From: Marivirga atlantica
GTDB taxonomy: Bacteria; Bacteroidota; Bacteroidia; Cytophagales; Cyclobacteriaceae
Length of the DNA: 64,000 nucleotides
NCBI RefSeq assembly: GCF_016734805.1
Contig: NZ_JAERQG010000001.1
Span: 1,116,001 to 1,180,000 of the forward strand
Direction of reading: 5' to 3'
This document shows positions 1-10,043 of this stretch, one piece after another. Position numbers and translations under genes: made by a program. How positions within the stretch are numbered: the first letter of the stretch is position 1; each line of letters begins with the position of its first letter. The notes under the pieces were generated by a model, which saw nothing but the letters and a program-made list of their open reading frames with translations, was not told where the DNA came from and made no database searches.

Positions 1-125
1 AAAGGTTACTGGGGGCATTAAAAGATAATATTGAGAAGTATGAGAAGAATTTTGGTCCGATAAAACAGTCAGAAGAAATGCCAAAATTTCCGATGAATTT
101 CGGATCAACGATGGGAGAGGCGTAA
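1..125 (+). CDS. DUF3467 family protein, C-terminal fragment
   Basis: Only the last 40 codons are in the window; reading starts at base 3 and ends at the TAA at 123-125. The visible peptide begins RLLGALKDNIEKYEKNFGPI and ends PMNFGSTMGEA, which matches my memory of the C-terminus of DUF3467, a short Bacteroidota protein of unknown function usually encoded between rpoC and rpsL. Its place here, just before rpsL, fits that order. The 5' end lies outside the window. Confidence 0.75.
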   Translation, partial: RLLGALKDNIEKYEKNFGPIKQSEEMPKFPMNFGSTMGEA

Positions 126-175
126 GCTTATTCCTTATAAATTAGGAGTTTGTGAAAATAAATTAATCAGATGTG

Positions 176-206
176 TTTGGATAATGCATCTGATTTTTTA
201 CCTTTG
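176..206 (+). promoter_or_regulatory. Bacteroidota-type promoter of the rpsL transcription unit
   Basis: TTTG at 176-179, a 19-base spacer, then TACCTTTG at 199-206. This is an exact match to the Bacteroidota sigma-ABfr consensus TTTG-N19-TAnnTTTG. The predicted start is about 6 bases downstream, giving an rpsL leader of about 50 bases. The sequence continues CAGTCCT, which recurs at the rplC promoter. Confidence 0.85.
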
Positions 207-264
207 CAGTCCTAAAAATCTCCAGTAGATAGAGAACTAGTAATAGAAGATAAAGTAAATATAA

Positions 265-639
265 ATGCCTACTATACAGCAATTAGTTAGAAAAGGTAGA
301 AAGAAGTTGACTTCAAAGTCAAAATCTCCTGCTTTAGATTCTTGCCCGCAAAGAAGAGGGGTTTGTACGCGTGTGTATACTACAACGCCTAAAAAACCTA
401 ACTCAGCGATGAGAAAAGTAGCAAGGGTAAGATTGACAAATCAAAAAGAAGTGAATGCCTACATTCCAGGTGAAGGTCACAACTTGCAAGAACACTCTAT
501 AGTTTTGATTAGAGGTGGAAGAGTGAAAGATTTACCGGGTGTAAGATATCACATCATCAGAGGTGCGCTAGATACTGCTGGTGTTAATGGTCGTACCCAA
601 AGAAGATCGAAATACGGAGCTAAAAGACCTAAGAAATAA
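265..639 (+). CDS. rpsL: 30S ribosomal protein S12
   Basis: S12 of the decoding centre, 124 aa, the usual length. The conserved KKPNSAMRK loop (about residues 43-51) and [10 protein letters not shown] loop are intact, with lysines at the positions whose mutation gives streptomycin resistance, so a streptomycin-sensitive allele is expected. It is the first gene of the str unit and lies 6 bases before rpsG. The ATG has an A-rich upstream region and no Shine-Dalgarno sequence. Confidence 0.98.
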   Translation: MPTIQQLVRKGRKKLTSKSKSPALDSCPQRRGVCTRVYTTTPKKPNSAMRKVARVRLTNQKEVNAYIPGEGHNLQEHSIVLIRGGRVKDLPGVRYHIIRGALDTAGVNGRTQRRSKYGAKRPKK

Positions 640-645
640 AATAAG

Positions 646-1113
646 ATGAGGAAAGCGAAACCTAAAAAGAGATACGTTCTGCCAGACCCTAAGTTTGGTG
701 ATACAATGGTTACAAAATTTGTAAACTATTTGATGCAGGACGGTAAAAAAAGTACTGCCTACGCAATCTTTTATGATGCTGTTGCTTTAGTAGAGGAAAA
801 GACAAAGGAAAATGGTCTTGAGACTTGGAAGAAAGCATTAGCTAACATATCTCCATCTGTTGAGGTAAAAAGTAGAAGAGTAGGTGGAGCAACTTTTCAG
901 GTACCATTAGAAGTACGTCCTGAAAGAAAAGTTTCTTTAGGTATCAAATGGATGATCACTTTTGCAAGAAAAAGAGGTGAGAAGACAATGATGGAGAGAC
1001 TTGCGGGAGAGATAATAGCCGCTTCAAAAGGCGAGGGTGCTGCTATCAAGAAAAAGGATGATACGCACAGAATGGCTGAAGCAAATAAAGCATTTTCACA
1101 CTTTAGATTTTAA
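646..1113 (+). CDS. rpsG: 30S ribosomal protein S7
   Basis: S7, 155 aa, nucleates assembly of the 30S head by binding the 3' domain of 16S rRNA. The family features are present: a basic N-terminus (MRKAKPKKR), the [15 protein letters not shown] segment and the C-terminal [15 protein letters not shown]. It sits between rpsL (6-base gap) and fusA (11-base gap), the standard str order. Confidence 0.98.
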   Translation: MRKAKPKKRYVLPDPKFGDTMVTKFVNYLMQDGKKSTAYAIFYDAVALVEEKTKENGLETWKKALANISPSVEVKSRRVGGATFQVPLEVRPERKVSLGIKWMITFARKRGEKTMMERLAGEIIAASKGEGAAIKKKDDTHRMAEANKAFSHFRF

Positions 1114-1124
1114 AATCTAGCATA

Positions 1125-3242
1125 ATGGCAAGAGATCTTAGACTAACGAGAAATATTGGTATCGCTGCACACATCGATGCTGGAAAAACCACCACTACTG
1201 AGCGTATTCTGTATTATACAGGTGTAAGCCATAAGATTGGTGAAGTTCACGATGGTGCTGCAACAATGGACTGGATGGAGCAAGAGCAGGAAAGAGGTAT
1301 AACAATTACTTCTGCTGCTACTACTGTTTTCTGGCCGTACAAAGATGAAAAATACCACATCAACATAATTGACACCCCAGGTCACGTAGATTTTACAGTT
1401 GAGGTAAACAGATCGTTAAGAGTATTAGATGGTTTAGTTTTCCTTTTTAGTGCAGTAGATGGTGTTGAACCTCAATCTGAAACTAACTGGAGATTAGCTG
1501 ATAACTATAAAGTTGCTAGAATTGGTTTCGTAAATAAAATGGACCGTGATGGTGCTGACTTCTTAAACGTGTGTAAGCAGGTGAAGGAAATGTTAGGTAC
1601 TAAAGCAGTTCCATTACAATTACCTATCGGTGCCGAAGGTAATTTCAAAGGTGTAGTTGACCTTGTTGAAATGAAAGCTATTCAGTGGAATGAGGAAGAT
1701 CATGGTATGACTTTCGAAGAGATTGACATTCCTGCTGATATGGTTGACGAAGTAAATGAATACAGAGAAAAATTATTAGAGTCAGTTGCTGAGTATGACG
1801 AAACTCTAATGGAAAAATATTTCGAAGATCCTGAATCAATCTCTATTGACGAGGTGATTGCTGCTTTAAGAGCTGCGACAATTGATTTAGCCTTCGTTCC
1901 AATGATGTGTGGTTCTGCCTTTAAAAATAAAGGAGTTCAAACATTATTGAATTACGTAATGGAGTTGCTTCCTTCTCCGCTTGATAGAGATAGCATTGTA
2001 GGAACTGATCCAACAACTGAAGAGAAAACAAGTAGAAAGCCAACTTCAGAAGATCCGTTTGCTGCGTTAGCATTTAAAATTGCTACGGATCCATTTGTAG
2101 GTCGTTTATGCTTTGTAAGATCTTACTCAGGTACATTAGATTCTGGTTCCTATGTGTTTAACACAAGAACTAATAAGAAAGAAAGAATTTCAAGAATCTT
2201 CCAAATGCATGCAAATAAGCAGAACCAAATTGATACACTTCATGCTGGTGATATTGCTGCCGTGGTAGGTTTTAAAGATATTAAAACAGGTGATACCCTT
2301 TGTAACGAAAACCATAAGATTGTTTTAGAATCTATGGTATTCCCAGAGCCGGTAATTGGTTATGCAATTGAGCCAAAAACACAGGCTGATGTTGATAAAA
2401 TGGGTATGGCTATTGCTAAGTTAGTTGAAGAGGATCCTACTCTTCAAGTTAATACTGACGAAGAAACAGGTCAAACTATTCTAAGAGGTATGGGTGAGCT
2501 TCACCTTGATATCATCATGGATAGATTAAAAAGAGAGTTTAAAGTTGAGGTAAGTCAAGGTGCTCCTCAGGTTGCTTATAAAGAAGCTATTACTACTCTT
2601 GTTGACCACAAAGAGGTTTATAAAAAGCAGTCAGGTGGTAAAGGTAAATTTGCTGATATAGTATTTAAACTTTCTCCAGCTGATCCTGATGAAAAGGGTG
2701 AAATCAAGCCAGGTTTACAGTTTGATAACCAAATTACAGGTGGTGTAATTCCTAAGGAATTTATCCCTGCAATTCAAAAAGGATTTACAGAAGCTATGAG
2801 CAATGGTCCTCTTGCAGGTTATCCAATTGAGGCTATGAAAGTTCAGCTTTATCATGGTAGTTTCCACGATGTGGATTCAGATGCGCTTTCTTTCGAATTG
2901 GCAGCAAGATTAGGATTTAAAGCTGCAGCTAAGCAAGCAGGTCCTCAATTACTTGAGCCAGTAATGAAAGTTGAAGTTACTACTCCTGATGAGTACACTG
3001 GGCCAGTAACAGGTGACTTGAATAAAAGACGTGGCCTAATGAAAGGTATGGATACAAAAGGTGCTGCTCAGTTAATAAAGGCTGACGTACCATTGTCAGA
3101 GCTTTTCGGATACGTTACAGATTTAAGAACTATTACTTCTGGTAGAGCAACAGCGTCATTAACATTCTCTCACTATGATCCAGTTCCAAAAAACATAGCT
3201 GATGAGGTGATAGAAAAAGTGAAAGGTGAAGCTGTTAAATAA
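1125..3242 (+). CDS. fusA: Elongation factor G
   Basis: Translocation GTPase, 705 aa, full length. The G motifs are intact: AHIDAGKT at residues 15-22, RGITI at 57-61, DTPGH at 83-87 and NKMD at 137-140. The EF-G domains II-V follow, with the domain IV segment [11 protein letters not shown]. No truncation or known resistance change could be judged by eye. Co-transcribed with rpsL and rpsG upstream and rpsJ 8 bases downstream. Confidence 0.98.
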   Translation: MARDLRLTRNIGIAAHIDAGKTTTTERILYYTGVSHKIGEVHDGAATMDWMEQEQERGITITSAATTVFWPYKDEKYHINIIDTPGHVDFTVEVNRSLRVLDGLVFLFSAVDGVEPQSETNWRLADNYKVARIGFVNKMDRDGADFLNVCKQVKEMLGTKAVPLQLPIGAEGNFKGVVDLVEMKAIQWNEEDHGMTFEEIDIPADMVDEVNEYREKLLESVAEYDETLMEKYFEDPESISIDEVIAALRAATIDLAFVPMMCGSAFKNKGVQTLLNYVMELLPSPLDRDSIVGTDPTTEEKTSRKPTSEDPFAALAFKIATDPFVGRLCFVRSYSGTLDSGSYVFNTRTNKKERISRIFQMHANKQNQIDTLHAGDIAAVVGFKDIKTGDTLCNENHKIVLESMVFPEPVIGYAIEPKTQADVDKMGMAIAKLVEEDPTLQVNTDEETGQTILRGMGELHLDIIMDRLKREFKVEVSQGAPQVAYKEAITTLVDHKEVYKKQSGGKGKFADIVFKLSPADPDEKGEIKPGLQFDNQITGGVIPKEFIPAIQKGFTEAMSNGPLAGYPIEAMKVQLYHGSFHDVDSDALSFELAARLGFKAAAKQAGPQLLEPVMKVEVTTPDEYTGPVTGDLNKRRGLMKGMDTKGAAQLIKADVPLSELFGYVTDLRTITSGRATASLTFSHYDPVPKNIADEVIEKVKGEAVK

Positions 3243-3250
3243 GTAGAATT

Positions 3251-3556
3251 ATGAATCAGAAAATTAGAATAAAATTAAAATCTTACGATCACAATTTAGT
3301 TGATAAATCTTCTGAGAAGATCGTTAGAGCGGTAAAAACAACAGGAGCTGTGGTAAGTGGCCCAATTCCTTTACCGACTGAGAAAGAAATATTTACTGTT
3401 TTACGTTCACCTCACGTGAATAAAAAATCTAGAGAGCAGTTTCAACTATGTACTTTCAAGAGATTGGTTGATATCTATTCGAATAGCGCAAAAACAGTTG
3501 ATGCTTTAATGAAACTTGAGCTTCCTAGTGGAGTTGATGTTGAGATTAAGGTTTAA
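3251..3556 (+). CDS. rpsJ: 30S ribosomal protein S10
   Basis: S10, 101 aa, a component of the 30S head and, as NusE, of antitermination complexes. The family signature is visible in [28 protein letters not shown]. It is 8 bases after fusA but is cut off from rplC by a terminator and a new promoter, so here it appears to belong to the str transcript and not to the S10 transcript. Confidence 0.98.
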   Translation: MNQKIRIKLKSYDHNLVDKSSEKIVRAVKTTGAVVSGPIPLPTEKEIFTVLRSPHVNKKSREQFQLCTFKRLVDIYSNSAKTVDALMKLELPSGVDVEIKV

Positions 3557-3577
3557 GTAAATCTGTAAGGAATACAG

Positions 3578-3613
3578 AAGAACCAATGGATTGTTTCATT
3601 GGTTCTTTTTTTT
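3578..3613 (+). terminator. Intrinsic terminator after rpsJ
   Basis: Inverted repeat AGAACCAATG (3579-3588) and CATTGGTTCT (3597-3606), a perfect 10-bp stem with an 8-base loop, followed by a run of eight T (3606-3613). It lies 22 bases after the rpsJ stop and ends the rpsL-rpsG-fusA-rpsJ unit. Confidence 0.85.
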
Positions 3614-3645
3614 CACTATAAAGCGGTAATTTTTAAGGTGTTAGT

Positions 3646-3675
3646 TTTGTATCTAACATTAATTTACTAACTTTG
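3646..3675 (+). promoter_or_regulatory. Bacteroidota-type promoter of the rplC (S10/spc) unit
   Basis: TTTG at 3646-3649, an 18-base spacer, then TAACTTTG at 3668-3675. The downstream bases CAGTCCT match those after the rpsL promoter. The predicted leader to rplC is about 55 bases and contains a direct repeat CTTTCGA (3681-3687 and 3708-3714). This could be a regulatory leader, but I cannot fold it reliably by eye. Confidence 0.85.
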
Positions 3676-3736
3676 CAGTCCTTTCGAGAAAAGCAGATCA
3701 GATGTGGCTTTCGATTGGGTGGAAAAATAAAGAATA

Positions 3737-4375
3737 ATGTCTGGAATAATAGGAAAAAAAATCGGAATGACTAGTGTCTACGGTGCCGATGGACGAAATG
3801 TCGCATGCACGGTGATAGAAGCTGGTCCTTGTGTGGTTACACAAGTAAAAAAAGAGGATACCGATGGTTATTCTGCTGTTCAGTTGGGCTATGGCGAGCG
3901 CAAGGAGAAGAATACACCGAAGGCATTACAAGGGCACTTCAAAAAAGCACAAACAACTCCTAAGCAGCATGTTGCTGAATTCAGAGAGTATCCTGGAGAG
4001 GCTTTGTTTGTTGATGATATGTCCTTGGGTCAGGAAGTTAAGATAGCTGATATCTTTGTAGAAGGTGACTTCGTTGATGTTGCTGGTACTTCAAAAGGTA
4101 AAGGTTTTCAGGGTGTTGTAAAGCGTCATGGTTTTGGAGGTGTTGGTCAAGCTACACACGGTCAGCATAACAGACAGAGAGCCCCAGGATCTATTGGTGG
4201 TGCGTCTTACCCAGCTAGAGTTTTCCCTGGTATGAGAATGGCAGGAAGAACAGGTGGCGAGAGAGTAAAAAACACCAACCTACGTGTTTTAAAATTAATC
4301 CCGGAGAAGAATTTACTATTAGTAAGTGGTTCTATTCCTGGAGCTAAGAATTCAATCGTAATAATAGAGAAATAA
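3737..4375 (+). CDS. rplC: 50S ribosomal protein L3
   Basis: L3, 212 aa, one of the first proteins to assemble on 23S rRNA. It starts [15 protein letters not shown] and carries the conserved loop [15 protein letters not shown] and the segment [20 protein letters not shown] that reaches toward the peptidyl-transferase centre. First gene of the unit driven from 3646-3675; rplD starts 2 bases after its stop. Confidence 0.98.
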   Translation: MSGIIGKKIGMTSVYGADGRNVACTVIEAGPCVVTQVKKEDTDGYSAVQLGYGERKEKNTPKALQGHFKKAQTTPKQHVAEFREYPGEALFVDDMSLGQEVKIADIFVEGDFVDVAGTSKGKGFQGVVKRHGFGGVGQATHGQHNRQRAPGSIGGASYPARVFPGMRMAGRTGGERVKNTNLRVLKLIPEKNLLLVSGSIPGAKNSIVIIEK

Positions 4376-4377
4376 AG

Positions 4378-5004
4378 ATGGAGCTTTCAATACTTAAACA
4401 TACAGGCGAAGACACTGGAAAGAAGGTAACTCTTTCTGATGCCATCTTTGATATTGAGCCGAATGATCATGCGATCTATCTTGATGTAAAGCAGCGTTTA
4501 GCTAATGCACGTCAAGGGACACATAAGTCAAAAGAGAGAGCAGAAATTTCTGGTTCAACAAGAAAGATCAAGAAACAAAAGGGTACTGGTACAGCTAGAG
4601 CTGGTAGTATTAAGTCACCTATATTTAAAGGTGGTGGTCGTGTATTCGGTCCTACACCTAGAGATTATAGTTTCAAGCTTAATAAGAAAGTTAAAAGATT
4701 GGCTAGAATGTCAGCTTTAACTTACAAAGCTAAAGACCAAATGATTAGTGTTTTAGAAGGCTTCAGTTTTGATGCACCTAAAACCAAGTCATATAAAGAG
4801 ATGCTATCAAAGCTTTCTTTTGATTCAATAAAGACATTATTGGTCTTACCTGAGAATGATAAGAATATCTTTTTAGCTAGTAGAAATATTCAAAACACTC
4901 AAGTGTTAACGGTAGATAACCTAAATACATATGATGTTTTGCATGCTGACAGAATATTATTCGTAGAAGGCTCGGTTGAAAAGTTAGATAACCTATTGAA
5001 ATAA
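4378..5004 (+). CDS. rplD: 50S ribosomal protein L4
   Basis: L4, 208 aa. Its extended loop lines the exit tunnel; here it includes [19 protein letters not shown] and [20 protein letters not shown]. In Escherichia coli L4 also represses the S10 operon by acting on the mRNA leader; whether that happens here cannot be told from the sequence. Tightly spaced between rplC (2 bases) and rplW (5 bases). Confidence 0.97.
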   Translation: MELSILKHTGEDTGKKVTLSDAIFDIEPNDHAIYLDVKQRLANARQGTHKSKERAEISGSTRKIKKQKGTGTARAGSIKSPIFKGGGRVFGPTPRDYSFKLNKKVKRLARMSALTYKAKDQMISVLEGFSFDAPKTKSYKEMLSKLSFDSIKTLLVLPENDKNIFLASRNIQNTQVLTVDNLNTYDVLHADRILFVEGSVEKLDNLLK

Positions 5005-5009
5005 GAGAT

Positions 5010-5297
5010 ATGAGCGTATTAGTAAAACCACTAGTGACTGAAAAAATCTCTGACCTTAACGAAAAAGGCAAATACGGATTTGTTGTTGATGTAAATGCCA
5101 ATAAGGTAGCAATCAAAGCCGAGGTAGAGAAAAGATATGGTGTTAATGTAGAAGATGTTAACACAATGAAATATTTAGGTAAGCAAAAATCACGCTATAC
5201 TAAATCGAGAATTTTAACAGGTCGTAAGCCTAGTTTTAAGAAAGCTATTGTAACGGTAGCCGAGGGCGAGATCATCGATTTCTACAGCGAAATTTAA
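5010..5297 (+). CDS. rplW: 50S ribosomal protein L23
   Basis: L23, 95 aa, sits at the tunnel exit and docks trigger factor and SRP. The family pattern is clear: VLVKPLVTEKISDL at the start and VNTMKYLGKQKS with the basic loop before the final beta strand. It lies 5 bases after rplD and 11 bases before rplB, in standard S10 order. Confidence 0.97.
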   Translation: MSVLVKPLVTEKISDLNEKGKYGFVVDVNANKVAIKAEVEKRYGVNVEDVNTMKYLGKQKSRYTKSRILTGRKPSFKKAIVTVAEGEIIDFYSEI

Positions 5298-5308
5298 TCA
5301 TCTGAACA

Positions 5309-6130
5309 ATGGCAGTTAAAAAATTAAGACCGGTTTCAGCTGGACAAAGATATAGATTAGCACCAGTATATACTGAGCTAAGTAAAGTAGAGCCTGAGAA
5401 GTCTTTACTAATGCCACTTCGTAAGAAGGGTGGTAGAAACAACTCAGGTAAGATGACGATGCGCTACATAGGTGGTGGTCATAAAAAGAATGTTAGAATT
5501 ATCGATTTTAAAAGAGATAAGTTTAATGTTCCTGCTACAGTAGCAACGTTAGAGTATGATCCATCTAGAACAGCTCACGTAGCTTTGCTTCATTATGCTG
5601 ATGGTGAGAAAAGATACATTTTAGCACCTAATGGGTTGAAAGTTGGAGATAAAATAATGTCAGGTGATGATGTTGCTCCAGAGGTTGGTAATGCTTTACC
5701 ACTTTCTAAAATACCTTTAGGTACTATAGTTCACAACATTGAAATCAGACCAGGTGCAGGTGCTGCAATGGTAAGAAGTGCAGGATCATATGCTCAACTT
5801 TTAGCTAGAGATGGTAAATACTCTACAATCAAATTGCCTTCTGGTGAAATGAGATTGGTATTGAGTGCATGTTTGGCGACTGTAGGAGTTGTTTCTAACT
5901 CTGATCACATGATCGTGAGATTAGGTAAAGCTGGTAGAAAGAGATGGTTGGGTAGAAGACCTCGTACAAGAGGTGTTGCTATGAACCCGGTAGATCACCC
6001 AATGGGTGGTGGTGAAGGTAGATCTTCAGGTGGACACCCTAGATCTAGAACTGGCTTATTAGCTAAAGGTTTAAAGACCAGAGCTCCTAAGAAGTATTCG
6101 AACAGGTTAATAATTGGTAAAAAGAAATAA
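5309..6130 (+). CDS. rplB: 50S ribosomal protein L2
   Basis: L2, 273 aa, binds domain IV of 23S rRNA and is needed for subunit joining and peptidyl transfer. The C-terminal signature is present: [20 protein letters not shown], which holds the conserved histidine near the catalytic centre. Basic N-terminus and length are typical. Follows rplW and precedes rpsS by 3 bases. Confidence 0.98.
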   Translation: MAVKKLRPVSAGQRYRLAPVYTELSKVEPEKSLLMPLRKKGGRNNSGKMTMRYIGGGHKKNVRIIDFKRDKFNVPATVATLEYDPSRTAHVALLHYADGEKRYILAPNGLKVGDKIMSGDDVAPEVGNALPLSKIPLGTIVHNIEIRPGAGAAMVRSAGSYAQLLARDGKYSTIKLPSGEMRLVLSACLATVGVVSNSDHMIVRLGKAGRKRWLGRRPRTRGVAMNPVDHPMGGGEGRSSGGHPRSRTGLLAKGLKTRAPKKYSNRLIIGKKK

Positions 6131-6133
6131 TAG

Positions 6134-6412
6134 ATGGCTAGATCATTAAAAAAAGGACCATATATTGATTTCCGCCTTGAAAAAAAGGTGGACAATATGA
6201 ATGAATCTGGAAAGAAGTCTGTGATCAAAACCTGGTCAAGAAGATCAATGATTTCTCCTGACTTTGTAGGCCATACTTTTGCAGTACACAATGGAAATAA
6301 ATTTATTCCTGTGTATGTAACGGAGAATATGGTAGGACACAAACTAGGTGAGTTCTCTCCAACCAGAAACTTCCGTGGTCATATTAATAAGAAAGATAAA
6401 GGTAAAAGATAA
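6134..6412 (+). CDS. rpsS: 30S ribosomal protein S19
   Basis: S19, 92 aa, in the 30S head, contacting S13 and the A-site finger. It begins [12 protein letters not shown] and has the family block [20 protein letters not shown] and [16 protein letters not shown]. Its TAA overlaps the ATG of rplV by one base, indicating translational coupling. Confidence 0.98.
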   Translation: MARSLKKGPYIDFRLEKKVDNMNESGKKSVIKTWSRRSMISPDFVGHTFAVHNGNKFIPVYVTENMVGHKLGEFSPTRNFRGHINKKDKGKR

Positions 6413-6801
6413 TGGAAGCTGTTGCTAAATTAAATAATGTACCAACTTCTCCTCGTAAAATGAGGATGGTTGTTGATTTAATCAGAGGTGAAAAGGTCAG
6501 CCGTGCTTTAGGTATCTTAAAATTTGAGTCTAAGCATGGGGCAGCAAGAGTTGAAAAGCTATTATTGTCTGCTATCGCTAACTGGCAACAAGCAAATCCT
6601 GAAGTTGATTTAGAAGAGGCAGATCTTTACGTGAAAAGTGTGAAGGTTGATGGTGGAAGAATTCTTAAGAGATTGAGACCAGCTCCTCAGGGTAGAGCAC
6701 ACCGTATAAGAAAGCGTTCTAACCATGTTACTTTAGTAGTGGATAGCGCTAATGCCGAGTTAGAAACTGTTGTTGAATCTGATAACACCGAAAATAAGTA
6801 A
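6412..6801 (+). CDS. rplV: 50S ribosomal protein L22
   Basis: L22, 129 aa. The family core is present: [17 protein letters not shown] near the start and the tunnel-lining hairpin region [20 protein letters not shown], the site of macrolide-resistance changes in other species. The last 15 or so residues are acidic and variable. Overlaps rpsS by one base and precedes rpsC by 3 bases. Confidence 0.97.
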   Translation: MEAVAKLNNVPTSPRKMRMVVDLIRGEKVSRALGILKFESKHGAARVEKLLLSAIANWQQANPEVDLEEADLYVKSVKVDGGRILKRLRPAPQGRAHRIRKRSNHVTLVVDSANAELETVVESDNTENK

Positions 6802-6804
6802 GAA

Positions 6805-7539
6805 ATGGGACAGAAAGTTAATCCTACCGGTCTTCGTTTAGGTATCGTTAGAGGTTGGGAATCCAACTGGTACGGTGGAAAAGGTAATTCTTTTTCAGAA
6901 AAGCTAATTGAAGATCAGAAAATAAGAGAATACATTTTTGCACGTATTCCAAAAGGTGGTATCTCTAAAATAGTTATCGAGAGAACGCTTAAAAGAATCA
7001 CTTTAACAGTGCATACTGCACGTCCTGGAGTTGTTATTGGTAAAGGTGGTAGTGAGGTTGATAAGCTTAAAGAAGAGCTTAGAAAGCTTACTGGAAAAGA
7101 CGTTCAGATCAACATTTTTGAAATAAAAAGACCTGAGCTTGATGCTAAGTTAGTGGGTGAGTCAATCGCTCAACAACTTAAAGCTAGAATATCTTACAGA
7201 AGAGCTATGAAGCAAGCAATCGCTTCAGCTATGAGAGTAGGAGCTCAAGGTATTAAAATAAAAGTATCAGGTAGATTAGGTGGGGCTGAAATGGCTCGAA
7301 CTGAAATGTATAAAGAAGGTAGAATTCCTCTACATACATTAAGAGCTGATATTGATTATGAGGTGTCAGAGGCAAATACTATCTATGGTATCATTGGTAT
7401 CAAAGTATGGGTATTTAAAGGAGAGGTTTTCGGTAAAAGAGACTTATCTCTTAATGTAGGAGCAGGTGCACAAGGAAAAGGTGGTCCTGGTCAAGGAAAT
7501 AACAGAAGAAGTGATCGTCCGAAAAGAAAGAGGAAATAA
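6805..7539 (+). CDS. rpsC: 30S ribosomal protein S3
   Basis: S3, 244 aa, part of the mRNA entry channel and helicase. The type-2 KH domain has the GKGG loop within [16 protein letters not shown] (about residues 75-90). The C-terminal domain contains [31 protein letters not shown] Gly/Lys/Arg-rich tail of about 25 residues follows, as is common in Bacteroidota. A 29-base gap separates it from rplP. Confidence 0.98.
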   Translation: MGQKVNPTGLRLGIVRGWESNWYGGKGNSFSEKLIEDQKIREYIFARIPKGGISKIVIERTLKRITLTVHTARPGVVIGKGGSEVDKLKEELRKLTGKDVQINIFEIKRPELDAKLVGESIAQQLKARISYRRAMKQAIASAMRVGAQGIKIKVSGRLGGAEMARTEMYKEGRIPLHTLRADIDYEVSEANTIYGIIGIKVWVFKGEVFGKRDLSLNVGAGAQGKGGPGQGNNRRSDRPKRKRK

Positions 7540-7568
7540 TCTTTCAAAAGGCAAAAAGATAGAATAAG

Positions 7569-7991
7569 ATGTTACAGCCAAAAAGAACGAAATTCAGAAA
7601 AAAGCAGAAAGGTAGAATCAAAGGCCTTGCACAGAGAGGTCATAGAATTGCCTTTGGTAGTTTCGCTTTAAAATCGCTCGAGCCAGGATGGATTACAAGT
7701 AGACAAATTGAGGCTTCAAGGATTGCAATGACTCGTGCAATGAAGCGTCAAGGTCAGGTATGGATCAGAATTTTTCCTGATAAGCCTGTTACTAAAAAGC
7801 CTGCAGAGGTACGTATGGGTAAAGGTAAGGGTGCTCCAGAATATTGGGTAGCAACTGTTAAGCCTGGTACTATTATGTTCGAAGCTGGTGGCGTTCCATT
7901 AGAATTGGCACAAGAAGCACTTAGATTAGCAGCGCAAAAATTACCTGTTAAAACTAAGTTTACTGTAAGAAGAGATTACTCAGAAAATTAA
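7569..7991 (+). CDS. rplP: 50S ribosomal protein L16
   Basis: L16, 140 aa, organises the A-site region of the 50S subunit. It shows the N-terminal block [16 protein letters not shown], the loop with the conserved arginine in [20 protein letters not shown], and [12 protein letters not shown]. Standard length; 5 bases before rpmC. Confidence 0.98.
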   Translation: MLQPKRTKFRKKQKGRIKGLAQRGHRIAFGSFALKSLEPGWITSRQIEASRIAMTRAMKRQGQVWIRIFPDKPVTKKPAEVRMGKGKGAPEYWVATVKPGTIMFEAGGVPLELAQEALRLAAQKLPVKTKFTVRRDYSEN

Positions 7992-7996
7992 TCGTC

Positions 7997-8191
7997 ATGA
8001 AGAATACAGATATAAAGAAACTATCTATTGACGAGCTCAAAGAAAATATAAAAGGTGAAGCGCAGAAGCTTCAGAAGCTCCAGTTTGCTCACGCAATCTC
8101 TCCAATAGAAAACCCAATGCAAATTAGGGATACTCGTAAGAATATTGCTCGTTTGGAGACAGAGTTAAGGCAAAAGGAACTAGCTAAATAA
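7997..8191 (+). CDS. rpmC: 50S ribosomal protein L29
   Basis: L29, 64 aa, a small two-helix protein near the tunnel exit beside L23. It is recognised by its length, the helical pattern, the motif [21 protein letters not shown], and its position between rplP and rpsQ. Confidence 0.95.
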   Translation: MKNTDIKKLSIDELKENIKGEAQKLQKLQFAHAISPIENPMQIRDTRKNIARLETELRQKELAK

Positions 8192-8199
8192 TTGCTAAG

Positions 8200-8454
8200 A
8201 TGGAAAGAAACCTTAGAAAAGAAAGAATAGGGCTTGTTGTAAGTAACAAAATGGAAAAGTCTATCACTGTTTCTATCGAAAGAAAAGTGAAGCACCCTAT
8301 TTATGGAAAGTTTGTTAAGAAATCGACTAAGTTCACTGCTCACGATGAAGCCAATGATTGCAATATCGGTGATACTGTAAAAATTGCAGAAACTCGTCCG
8401 TTGAGTAAGAACAAGAGATGGAGATTAGTAGAAATTCTTGAAAGAGCTAAATAA
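8200..8454 (+). CDS. rpsQ: 30S ribosomal protein S17
   Basis: S17, 84 aa, an OB-fold protein that binds the 5' domain of 16S rRNA. It begins [20 protein letters not shown] and has [19 protein letters not shown] and [18 protein letters not shown]. Two bases separate it from rplN. Confidence 0.97.
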   Translation: MERNLRKERIGLVVSNKMEKSITVSIERKVKHPIYGKFVKKSTKFTAHDEANDCNIGDTVKIAETRPLSKNKRWRLVEILERAK

Positions 8455-8456
8455 CC

Positions 8457-8825
8457 ATGATACAACAAGAATCAAGATTAAGTGTAGCGGATAATAGTGG
8501 TGCCAAAGAGGTGCTTTGTATTCGTGTATTAGGAGGTACTAAGAAAAGGTATGCCTCAATTGGTGATAAAATCATTGTAACTGTTAAGTCGGCTCTTTCA
8601 TCAAGTAACCTTAAAAAAGGTACTGTTTCCAGAGCGGTTATCGTTAGAACTAAGAAAGAAGTAAGACGTAAAGATGGTTCTTACATTCGTTTCGAAGATA
8701 ATGCTGCGGTATTGCTTAACCCTAATGATGAGCCAAGAGGAACTCGTATTTTTGGACCAGTTGCTAGAGAGTTAAGAGAGAAGCAGTTCATGAAAATAGT
8801 TTCCTTAGCACCTGAAGTATTATAA
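8457..8825 (+). CDS. rplN: 50S ribosomal protein L14
   Basis: L14, 122 aa, forms intersubunit bridges at the 50S interface. Conserved features include [18 protein letters not shown] at the start, [13 protein letters not shown], and [14 protein letters not shown] near the end. Two bases before rplX. Confidence 0.98.
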   Translation: MIQQESRLSVADNSGAKEVLCIRVLGGTKKRYASIGDKIIVTVKSALSSSNLKKGTVSRAVIVRTKKEVRRKDGSYIRFEDNAAVLLNPNDEPRGTRIFGPVARELREKQFMKIVSLAPEVL

Positions 8826-8827
8826 TT

Positions 8828-9175
8828 ATGGAAAGGAAAAAGAACAAACAACAAAAGCTTCATATCCGTAGAGGTGACACTGTAAAAGTAATTGCAGGTA
8901 ACTCTAAAGGTAAGAGTGGTAAAGTTTTGGAAGTTATTGCTGAAAAGCAAAGAGCCGTAGTTGAAGGTGTTAACGTTATTACAAAACACAGAAAACCATC
9001 GGCTGCTAACCCTGAAGGTGGAGTAGATAAAGTTGAGGCTCCTGTACACATCAGTAATTTGATGTTGGTAGATCCTGCAACTGGTGAAACTACTAGAACT
9101 GGAAGAAAAGCAGACGATAAAGGTAAGTTACAAAGATATTCTAAGAAAACAGGGGAGGTAATTAAAAATGGCTAA
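8828..9175 (+). CDS. rplX: 50S ribosomal protein L24
   Basis: L24, 115 aa, an assembly initiator at the tunnel exit. The KOW motif is visible ([20 protein letters not shown]), followed by [10 protein letters not shown]. Its last codons overlap the rplE start by 8 bases and include AGGGGAGG (about 9151-9158), which could act as a Shine-Dalgarno sequence for rplE. Confidence 0.97.
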   Translation: MERKKNKQQKLHIRRGDTVKVIAGNSKGKSGKVLEVIAEKQRAVVEGVNVITKHRKPSAANPEGGVDKVEAPVHISNLMLVDPATGETTRTGRKADDKGKLQRYSKKTGEVIKNG

Positions 9176-9725
9176 ACCAAGAATAAAGGAATTATATCTG
9201 GCAGAGATTGTTCCTTCTTTGAAGGAGAAGTTTCAGTATAAGTCTATCATGGAAGTACCTAAATTACAGAAAATTGTAATTAACAAAGGTATTGGAGCTG
9301 CTACAGCTGACAAAAAGTTAGTTGATGTAGGAGTTGAAGAACTTACTACTATCTCAGGTCAGAAAGCTGTTGCAACTTATGCTAAGAATTCTATCTCGAA
9401 CTTTAAGTTACGTGAGGGAATGCCTATCGGTGCTAAAGTTACTTTAAGAGGTAATAAAATGTACGAATTTTTAGATAGGTTATTATCTGTATCACTTCCT
9501 CGAGTAAGAGATTTTAGAGGTGTTAAAGATAAAGGCTTTGACGGAAGAGGTAACTATACCTTAGGTATAAAAGAGCAAATTATTTTTCCTGAAATAAGCA
9601 TCGATAAGGTGGCAAATATTACAGGAATGGACATAACATTTGTAACTACTGCAAACTCGGATGAAGAAAGCTTCGAATTAATGAAAGCATTCGGAATGCC
9701 ATTTGCAAGTAAAAACAATAACTAA
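9168..9725 (+). CDS. rplE: 50S ribosomal protein L5
   Basis: L5, 185 aa, in the 5S rRNA complex of the central protuberance. Family blocks include [17 protein letters not shown], a loop with [21 protein letters not shown], and [18 protein letters not shown]. The start overlaps rplX by 8 bases, with a purine-rich GGAGG about 9 bases before the ATG, unusual in this window. Confidence 0.98.
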   Translation: MAKPRIKELYLAEIVPSLKEKFQYKSIMEVPKLQKIVINKGIGAATADKKLVDVGVEELTTISGQKAVATYAKNSISNFKLREGMPIGAKVTLRGNKMYEFLDRLLSVSLPRVRDFRGVKDKGFDGRGNYTLGIKEQIIFPEISIDKVANITGMDITFVTTANSDEESFELMKAFGMPFASKNNN

Positions 9726-9726
9726 T

Positions 9727-9996
9727 ATGGCTAGAAAAGCAGTAATTGCCAGAGAGAAAAAAAGAGAAAAGTTAGTAGCAAAGTACGCTGCCAAAAGAGC
9801 TGAATTAAAGGCTAATGGTGACTACGAAGCACTAGACAAATTACCAAAGAATGCTTCTCCAGTTCGTCTGCACAACAGATGTAAATTAACTGGAAGACCT
9901 AAAGGTTACATGAGAAAGTTCGGTATCTCTAGGGTAACATTTAGAGAGATGGCGTCAGCAGGTAAGATACCTGGAGTAACCAAAGCTAGTTGGTGA
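9727..9996 (+). CDS. rpsN: 30S ribosomal protein S14 (zinc-free, long form)
   Basis: S14, 89 aa. I chose the ATG at 9727, one base after the rplE stop. An in-frame TTG at 9703 would add eight residues inside rplE and does not match the family's MARKA start. The C-terminal core [27 protein letters not shown] is conserved, but the CxxC pairs of the zinc-binding short form are absent, so this is the C-minus type. Last gene before a 93-base gap. Confidence 0.97.
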   Translation: MARKAVIAREKKREKLVAKYAAKRAELKANGDYEALDKLPKNASPVRLHNRCKLTGRPKGYMRKFGISRVTFREMASAGKIPGVTKASW

Positions 9997-10035
9997 TTTT
10001 ATTTAATAAATATTTTAATTAATAACTTATTTTCA

Positions 10036-10043
10036 TATCTTTG
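10036..10043 (+). promoter_or_regulatory. Probable internal promoter before rpsH (-7 element)
   Basis: TATCTTTG at 10036-10043 matches TAnnTTTG and is followed by CAGGCCT, nearly the same start-site sequence as at the rpsL and rplC promoters. No clear TTTG lies 17-23 bases upstream, only AT-rich sequence. It sits in the only sizeable gap (9997-10089) of the spc region, so an internal promoter for rpsH onward is likely. GCC-TGTTTC-GGC just downstream could form a small hairpin. Confidence 0.6.

Noticed and set aside
1143-1385. Minus-strand open frame inside fusA
   Set aside because: It is a shadow of the conserved fusA coding frame, has no promoter and matches no family. Similar shadows elsewhere in the ribosomal cluster were left out for the same reason.
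3864-4046. Plus-strand open frame inside rplC
   Set aside because: It lies fully within the L3 gene in another frame and has a composition typical of an off-frame reading.
9703-9726. TTG-initiated N-terminal extension of S14
   Set aside because: The family starts with MARKA at the ATG 9727; the extension would lie in rplE.
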